From: JANLTP01 sp031363055
GTDB taxonomy: Bacteria > Pseudomonadota > Gammaproteobacteria > Burkholderiales > Burkholderiaceae_E
Assembly (NCBI GenBank): GCA_031363055.1
Contig: JANLTP010000110.1
Location: 1 to 19,861 of the forward strand
Reading direction: 5' to 3'
Length of the DNA: 19,861 nucleotides
The translations under genes were made by a program, and so were the position numbers. Every line of letters starts with the position of its first letter. Positions within the stretch are counted from its first letter, which is position 1. Under the pieces are notes generated by a model that worked only from the letters and a program-made list of their open reading frames with translations, was not told the origin of the DNA and did no database searches. Positions 15,479 through 19,861 of this stretch are shown here, in pieces.

Positions 15479-15508
15479 GTTCAGATCGGATAGGGTTCAG
15501 ATCGGATA
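15479..15508 (-). repeat. 16-bp-period duplication at the 3' end of the oxygenase beta gene
   Basis: On the plus strand GTTCAGATCGGATA occurs at 15479-15492 and 15495-15508. One copy contains the end of the beta-subunit gene, including its TGA, and the other lies in the gap before GGT. A degenerate third copy (GTCCAGATAAA) may lie at 15468-15478. Confidence 0.9.
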
Positions 15509-15985
15509 AATGATCGAGTTCGGAATCATTTCGGAATCGAACACGACGTGTTTGGCGGAAAACCGCAACTCGCCGTCTTCGCGAATAACTTCGTCAATAT
15601 ACCGGCCGACATTAAATACTTCGGATAGATTGTTGCGCCGGGTCCTGAACACGCTGTAGTTGGCTTGGACCTGCCAGCAATCGGAGACATCGCCGGCGCG
15701 CACGCGCATCGGCCCGATGATGTGGCGCTGGTAATAGGGCTGATGAAATAACGTATTTTCAATGCCGTAAATGCGATCGAGCAACATGCCCTTGCTCTCG
15801 AACGACAAGGTACACAGGGGCAACTGGCGGTCGTAATTCTCGCGCGGCTGCAAGCGGTAACTGCAAGACTCGGCGAACAGCGCGACCCAATCGGCATAAC
15901 GTCGTTCATCGAGTGCCGAGGCATATTCGGCATACAGATTGTTCAGCTCGAACTGCAGCGCGGCGGAAATGAAGGAGGCAGGCAC
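15497..15985 (-). CDS. Aromatic-ring-hydroxylating oxygenase, small (beta) subunit
   Basis: A 162-residue structural subunit of an alpha-beta Rieske oxygenase, with the SnoaL/NTF2-like cone fold. Recognisable segments are NLYAEYASALDERRYADWVALFAESCSY near the N-terminus, PYYQRHIIG in the middle, and NVGRYIDEVI with FSAKHVVFDSEMIPNSI at the end. Length and sequence fit NagH-type small subunits of salicylate 5-hydroxylase. The start is GTG 15985. A GGAGG inside the last codons of the alpha-subunit gene serves as ribosome binding site, and only 4 bases separate the alpha stop from this start, so translation is likely coupled. Confidence 0.92.
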   Translation of the reverse strand: MPASFISAALQFELNNLYAEYASALDERRYADWVALFAESCSYRLQPRENYDRQLPLCTLSFESKGMLLDRIYGIENTLFHQPYYQRHIIGPMRVRAGDVSDCWQVQANYSVFRTRRNNLSEVFNVGRYIDEVIREDGELRFSAKHVVFDSEMIPNSIIYPI

Positions 15986-15989
15986 GGGT

Positions 15990-17285
15990 TCAGACCTCCA
16001 TCACGCCGCGCCAATAGCGGTACATGCCACGAATCAGGGTTTCAGTCACCATATGATCGGTTGCCGCGACGTCAGTGCCGCCCAGCGCGCAGACGGTCTG
16101 ATACTGCGGATGCTGGCTGAAGCCTTGTTGCGAGAGCTCGATGACCTCACCATCATCGGCCGACACAAAACCAGCCGGGCCAAACAGGTTGGCTTGGCGC
16201 AGACGGCGCCGGGTCATTTCTTCGCTATCGTCGGCGAAACCGAAATGAGTCCAGACAAAATCAAACTCACCCGCGCCCTTGGGCACAATGTGCCGGGTCG
16301 ACAGTGAATTGACTTGCTGTTGAATGATGAGCGACGGGAACAGCGTAATCATGGTCACGGTCGGACCGTTCCACCAGGGCTCGGCCACGACATCGAGCAG
16401 GCGATCATCATGCAGCGTCATGTTCTCCTTGAAGCTACTGACCCCTTCAGTGACCGACGACTTGCCACCTTCATTGCGGCTCGACACCATTACCGCATGG
16501 CGATGATGTTCATCCATGATCATGTTTGATTTCTGGTCGGCCCGCCACAGGCCAAAGGTCACGAACCAGGTGTGCAACAGACCCGGATGGTAAGGGTCCT
16601 TGATGTTTTCCTGCATGAGTTTCCAGTTGCCTGGAATTCTTTGCCTCGAGTAGCCCAGCAGCGTCAGTTGGCGACCATTAAAAATTCGGTTGACCCAGGG
16701 CATGATGCTGGGCCCGAGGTAATCTTCGAGCGGCTCGACCGCAGCATCGAACGACGCAAACACCAAGCCATTGTGAACGGCGACCTGCAATTGCGTGAGG
16801 CCATGATCCTGCAGCCGGAAGTCGGCCGGCATGCCGCCGTTGATGCGCATCTTGCCGTCTTCAACCACCTTGACGCCGCGCCGAAACGGCAAGCCGATCA
16901 GGTTACCCTTGAGGTCGTAGTTCCACTGATGGTAGGGACAGACAAACTCGGTCGCATTGCCGTGCGATTGCTGGCAAAAGCGCACGCCGCGATGGGCGCA
17001 GTGATTTTCGACGACGTTGATGGCGCCGGTTTTATCGCGCACCAGGATGACCGCGCGCTCGCCGACATGCGTTGTCTTGAAGTCGCCGTTATTCGGAATC
17101 TCACATTCAAGGCCGACGTAGCTCCAGTGTTTGCCGTAAAAAATTCGCTCCAGCTCACGGGCATACAACGCCGGGTCGGTATAACTCGCATACGGTATAT
17201 GGCTGGAATCGCCGGCCGGCCAGCGCTGCGCATAGGCTGACGCCAGATCGCATTCTGGTACCAGACGTTCGGTGGGTGAGTTCAT
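15990..17285 (-). CDS. Rieske aromatic-ring-hydroxylating oxygenase, large (alpha) subunit, NagG/AndAc-like
   Basis: The catalytic subunit of a ring-hydroxylating oxygenase, 431 residues. The Rieske [2Fe-2S] site is CxH-17-CxxH: Cys96, His98, Cys116 and His119 (CAHRG and CPYHQW). The mononuclear iron site is ENIKDPYHPGLLH, with bridging Asp230 and ligands His233 and His238; the third carboxylate is likely Asp377 or Asp378 in SADDGE. The segment from NWKLMQENIKD through FVTFGLWRAD resembles NagG, the large subunit of salicylate 5-hydroxylase (salicylate to gentisate), as well as anthranilate dioxygenase AndAc. I recall this from the families and could not test it. No ferredoxin or reductase is present in the cluster. 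AAGG precedes the ATG, 10 bp after the acyl-CoA dehydrogenase stop. Confidence 0.92.
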   Translation of the reverse strand: MNSPTERLVPECDLASAYAQRWPAGDSSHIPYASYTDPALYARELERIFYGKHWSYVGLECEIPNNGDFKTTHVGERAVILVRDKTGAINVVENHCAHRGVRFCQQSHGNATEFVCPYHQWNYDLKGNLIGLPFRRGVKVVEDGKMRINGGMPADFRLQDHGLTQLQVAVHNGLVFASFDAAVEPLEDYLGPSIMPWVNRIFNGRQLTLLGYSRQRIPGNWKLMQENIKDPYHPGLLHTWFVTFGLWRADQKSNMIMDEHHRHAVMVSSRNEGGKSSVTEGVSSFKENMTLHDDRLLDVVAEPWWNGPTVTMITLFPSLIIQQQVNSLSTRHIVPKGAGEFDFVWTHFGFADDSEEMTRRRLRQANLFGPAGFVSADDGEVIELSQQGFSQHPQYQTVCALGGTDVAATDHMVTETLIRGMYRYWRGVMEV

Positions 17286-17295
17286 GATCGACCTT

Positions 17296-18456
17296 TCATG
17301 CCGGCATGACGCCGCGTTTCTTCAGCTCGCGCGCAATGATCAGTTGTTGAATCTGCGATGTGCCTTCGTACAGGCGGAAGATCCTGACATCGCGGTAAAA
17401 ACGTTCAATCCCGTATTCAGCCAAGTAGCCGGCGCCGCCGAAAATCTGCACCGCGCGATCGGCCACCCGGCCACACATTTCGGTCGCAAACAGCTTGGTA
17501 CACGACGCCTCCATGGTGACATCCTGACCGGCATCACGCTTGCGCGCGCAATCAATCAGCATCGAGCGCGCCGCGTAAATTTCGGTCTGGCTATCGGCCA
17601 GCATAGCCTGCACCAGTTGAAAATCGACGATCGGCGAACCGAACTGCTTGCGATCACTGGCGTAGGCCAGCGCGTCAGCCAACATACGCTCGGCGGCACC
17701 GGTGGCGATCGCCGAAATATGGATGCGGCCTTTATCGAGCACTTTCATCGCGGTCTTGAAGCCGACGCCTTCGCGATGGCCGATCAGATTGGCTGCCGGC
17801 ACCCGGCAGTTCTCGAAAATGACATCACTGATGTGCGCGCCCTGCTGGCCCATTTTCTTTTCGGATTTGCCCACCGCCAGCCCCGGCGTATTGCGCTCGA
17901 CCACAAACGCCGAGATGCCACCGGCCCCCTTGATGGCCGGATTGGTGCGCGCCATGACGGTGAACACCGATGCTATTCGAGCGTTGGTGATGTAGCGCTT
18001 GGTACCGTTCAGCACGTACGCATCGCCGTCGCGCACCGCCACCGTTTTCAGCGCCGCCGCATCCGAGCCCGCCTCCGGCTCGGTCAGACAAAACGAGGCG
18101 ATGAATTCACCACTGGCGATCTTTGGCAAGTACTTCTGTTTCTGCTCTTCGGTGCCGTCAATGACAATACCCATCGCACCGATGCCGTTGTTGGTGCCGA
18201 CCAGCGAACGAAACGCCGGCGACGTACGACCCAACTCAAAGCAGATGAGGACCTCCTCCTCCATGGTCAGGCCCAAACCGCCATAGGCCTCCGGTATGGT
18301 CAAACCGAACAGGCCCAACGATTTCATTTGATCGGCGATATCCTGAGGAATCTGGTCAGTTTCGGCGACCTCGGCTTCACGCGGCACCAAACGTTCGCGC
18401 ACGAAGCGTCGCAATGAATCGAGCAGAATATTCAGGGTTTCGGGGTCGCGTATCAT
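17296..18456 (-). CDS. Acyl-CoA dehydrogenase
   Basis: An FAD enzyme that oxidises an acyl-CoA to the 2,3-enoyl-CoA and passes electrons to ETF. It has 386 residues, the normal size. The FAD/substrate signature CLTEPEAGSDAAALKT, the middle KRYITNA segment, the C-terminal QIFGGAGYLAEYGIERFYRD signature and YEGTSQIQ with Glu364 as probable catalytic base are all visible. It is the first gene of the minus-strand set with the oxygenase subunits and GGT, so its substrate may be an aromatic- or branched-acyl-CoA. That is inference. Its ATG lies only 21 bases from the start of a divergent membrane-protein gene, and no convincing Shine-Dalgarno was seen. Confidence 0.95.
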   Translation of the reverse strand: MIRDPETLNILLDSLRRFVRERLVPREAEVAETDQIPQDIADQMKSLGLFGLTIPEAYGGLGLTMEEEVLICFELGRTSPAFRSLVGTNNGIGAMGIVIDGTEEQKQKYLPKIASGEFIASFCLTEPEAGSDAAALKTVAVRDGDAYVLNGTKRYITNARIASVFTVMARTNPAIKGAGGISAFVVERNTPGLAVGKSEKKMGQQGAHISDVIFENCRVPAANLIGHREGVGFKTAMKVLDKGRIHISAIATGAAERMLADALAYASDRKQFGSPIVDFQLVQAMLADSQTEIYAARSMLIDCARKRDAGQDVTMEASCTKLFATEMCGRVADRAVQIFGGAGYLAEYGIERFYRDVRIFRLYEGTSQIQQLIIARELKKRGVMPA

Positions 18457-18477
18457 ACTGATTCACTCGGAGAGGTC

Positions 18478-18846
18478 ATGATCAAGATTCTACTTGGATG
18501 GGCGATCAATGCGCTCTGCTTGCTGGCGCTTCCGTATCTGATTCCGGCCGTCAAGATCAGCGGCCTGGGCAGTTTTGCCGGCTTTCGCACCGCCTTGCTG
18601 GCGGCCCTGGTGCTGGGCCTGCTCAATGCAATCATTCGCCCGATTTTGTTTATTTTGACCCTGCCGATCACGCTGCTGACCTTGGGTCTGTTCACCCTGG
18701 TGTTGAACGGCCTGATGTTCTGGCTGGCGACGCGCCTCATTGACGGCTTTGAAGTCACCAGCTTCGCTTGGGCGATGGTCGCAGCACTTGCCTACAGCGT
18801 CGTCAGTTGGGCGGTTTCTTCGCTGCTGATGCGCAATAAACCCTGA
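18478..18846 (+). CDS. Small four-helix membrane protein, DUF360/phage holin 4-2 family type
   Basis: A 122-residue inner-membrane protein of unknown role. Four hydrophobic helices are seen at roughly 3-24, 36-54, 56-80 and 96-116. The segment LLNAIIRPILFILTLPITLLTLGLFTLVLNGLMFW is the hallmark of the YvlD/DUF360 family, often labelled phage holin family although these are chromosomal and not linked to lysis. ATG 18478 has an excellent ribosome binding site (GGAGAGG, 18469-18475). It is divergent from the acyl-CoA dehydrogenase and convergent with the hydrolase, with only 9 bases to the latter's stop. Confidence 0.85.
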   Translation: MIKILLGWAINALCLLALPYLIPAVKISGLGSFAGFRTALLAALVLGLLNAIIRPILFILTLPITLLTLGLFTLVLNGLMFWLATRLIDGFEVTSFAWAMVAALAYSVVSWAVSSLLMRNKP

Positions 18847-18855
18847 GGTGCACCC

Positions 18856-19861
18856 TTAACGCCGGCCTCCGGGCAGTTTGGTGCGGATAAAGTTCTCGGC
18901 ATCGTCAATGGCATACGGCAACTGGAATCCGCTGGTGTGGCTCATTTCATCGTAGAACAGAAAGTGCCGCTCGCCCTGCCAGTCCTTCTTGCCCGGATGC
19001 GCGCCGTCCGCCCATTGCATGTCCGGTTCACCACACTCATTCGGATGTGAGGTAACCGTCCGTTCGGACAGGCGCGGCAGGTAGCGGAAGTTCATGTGCG
19101 AATGCCGAAAGCCGCCGATCGCACGGACCAGATCACAAGACTGTTTCGGTGGCACCACCTCGTCGCGCGCGCCATGAAGAATCAGAATTGCGCCCTGATA
19201 ATTGCTGAGCGCTGCTGCCGAATAAAGCGGGGAGCGCGCGCGATAAGCCGCCGGATTGTTTTGCGGCGCTCCCACCGTGGCCGTCGCGTCCGCCAGAAAC
19301 TTGGACAGATCGGCGTAGGCGCCCGGCTGCGTCACCCTGACGGACGCATAGTCGTACAGCGTCGACCATTCAGTCGGGCCAAAAACATCAACCACGACCT
19401 GGGCCGGCACGCCGCGCGCGATCATTTGCAGGCTGATGCAGCCGCCATGCGAGAAGCCCAACAGGGCGATCAGATCGGGGACGACGTAAGCCTGCCGGCG
19501 CGCAATCGCCAGCAATTGCAGGGAGTCATCAACCTCGCCAGCGCAATACTCGACGATACCTTGTGCGATGTCTTCGCCGCGGTACGACGACATGAAGACG
19601 GCGTAACCGCGATCGGACATGTACTGACACAGGCCGTCACCGCTGAGGTCGGCACCAAATCCGTTGAAGCCCGCATGTTGGTACATCAGGATCGGAAATC
19701 GGCCGTCCTCGTTCGGGCGACAGATGAGTCCCGAAATCAGCAGGCCCTGACTCATATAACTGACGCGCTCGCGAATCGTGCGGCTCGTTCGCTGCAAGAG
19801 TTCTACTTGAAGAAACGCCGGAGGTGGGGTGGGAGAGACGGGAATGACAACCGGCGCCACT
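18856..19861 (-). CDS. Alpha/beta hydrolase (dienelactone hydrolase/prolyl oligopeptidase-like), 5'-truncated
   Basis: The visible part (334 codons) has an alpha/beta-hydrolase fold: YQHAGFNGFG near the oxyanion region, nucleophile elbow GFSHGG with Ser137, acid Asp233 in ILHGARDEVVPP, and a probable catalytic His308 in DEMSHTSGF. The frame runs open to the window edge; the GTG at 19860 is followed by a Pro/Val-rich stretch (APVVIPVSPTPPPAF) that looks like a linker after a signal peptide or lipoprotein leader, so the true start is probably beyond the window. The substrate is unknown (ester or peptide). It stops 9 bases from the convergent DUF360 gene. Confidence 0.82.
   Translation of the reverse strand, partial: VAPVVIPVSPTPPPAFLQVELLQRTSRTIRERVSYMSQGLLISGLICRPNEDGRFPILMYQHAGFNGFGADLSGDGLCQYMSDRGYAVFMSSYRGEDIAQGIVEYCAGEVDDSLQLLAIARRQAYVVPDLIALLGFSHGGCISLQMIARGVPAQVVVDVFGPTEWSTLYDYASVRVTQPGAYADLSKFLADATATVGAPQNNPAAYRARSPLYSAAALSNYQGAILILHGARDEVVPPKQSCDLVRAIGGFRHSHMNFRYLPRLSERTVTSHPNECGEPDMQWADGAHPGKKDWQGERHFLFYDEMSHTSGFQLPYAIDDAENFIRTKLPGGRR

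Noticed and set aside
17272..18417. Long open frame of 381 codons on the plus strand opposite the acyl-CoA dehydrogenase
   Set aside because: The opposite strand encodes an unmistakable acyl-CoA dehydrogenase with all signatures. The plus-strand product is His/Arg-rich with no recognisable motif, as expected of an antisense frame in GC-rich DNA.
18478..18846. Phage remnant suggested by the holin-family label of the small membrane protein
   Set aside because: No lysin, tail, integrase or other phage gene is nearby, and the family is widely chromosomal with no known lytic role.
18847..18854. GGTGCACC palindrome filling the 9-base gap between convergent stops
   Set aside because: Perfect but only 8 bases long, with no loop or T-tract; too short to call a terminator or operator.

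Overview
The window is a GC-rich, densely coded stretch of a proteobacterial chromosome. The block hemA-prfA-(diguanylate cyclase)-prmC-grxD, and the wording of HemA, RF1, PrmC and the CGFS glutaredoxin, point most strongly to a betaproteobacterium (Burkholderiales-like). A gammaproteobacterium is the main alternative. I see no tRNA, rRNA, CRISPR array, transposase, phage module or transcription-factor gene. No gap between genes exceeds 300 bases.

Layout. (1) Bases 1-4922, + strand: the 3' part of hemA (tetrapyrrole synthesis), prfA (RF1), a membrane diguanylate cyclase, prmC (which methylates the release-factor GGQ glutamine) and grxD (monothiol glutaredoxin). The cyclase interrupts the usual prfA-prmC pair. 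(2) 4999-6612, - strand: a flavoprotein carrying flavin-dependent halogenase motifs and a TTG start. (3) 6774-8183, + strand: a small MoaD/ThiS-like protein ending in Gly-Gly, followed 21 bp later by a six-Asp-box BNR propeller protein. (4) 8193-9464, - strand: a cytochrome P450. (5) 9612-12358, + strand: hmgA and fahA, two steps of tyrosine/phenylalanine breakdown through homogentisate, overlapping by 4 bp. (6) 12411-13775, + strand: a predicted lipoprotein with an FN3 domain and a seven-repeat propeller. (7) 18456 down to 13845, - strand: a compact set of acyl-CoA dehydrogenase, Rieske oxygenase alpha and beta subunits (NagG/NagH-like), and a cytoplasmic-type gamma-glutamyltransferase. (8) 18478-18846, + strand: a four-helix DUF360/phage-holin-4-2-type membrane protein. 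(9) 18856-19861, - strand: an alpha/beta hydrolase cut by the window edge.

The first third is housekeeping: haem precursor, translation termination and its maturation enzyme, and an Fe-S-related glutaredoxin. The rest is catabolic or accessory oxidative chemistry. The points most worth a second look are the MoaD-like/BNR propeller pair with a promoter and palindrome in front, the orphan halogenase-like flavoenzyme, the oxygenase-plus-GGT operon, the cyclase inside the release-factor locus, and a recurrent pattern of short direct duplications at gene ends or inside N-terminal regions. All functional statements rest on reading motifs by eye; no database search was possible.
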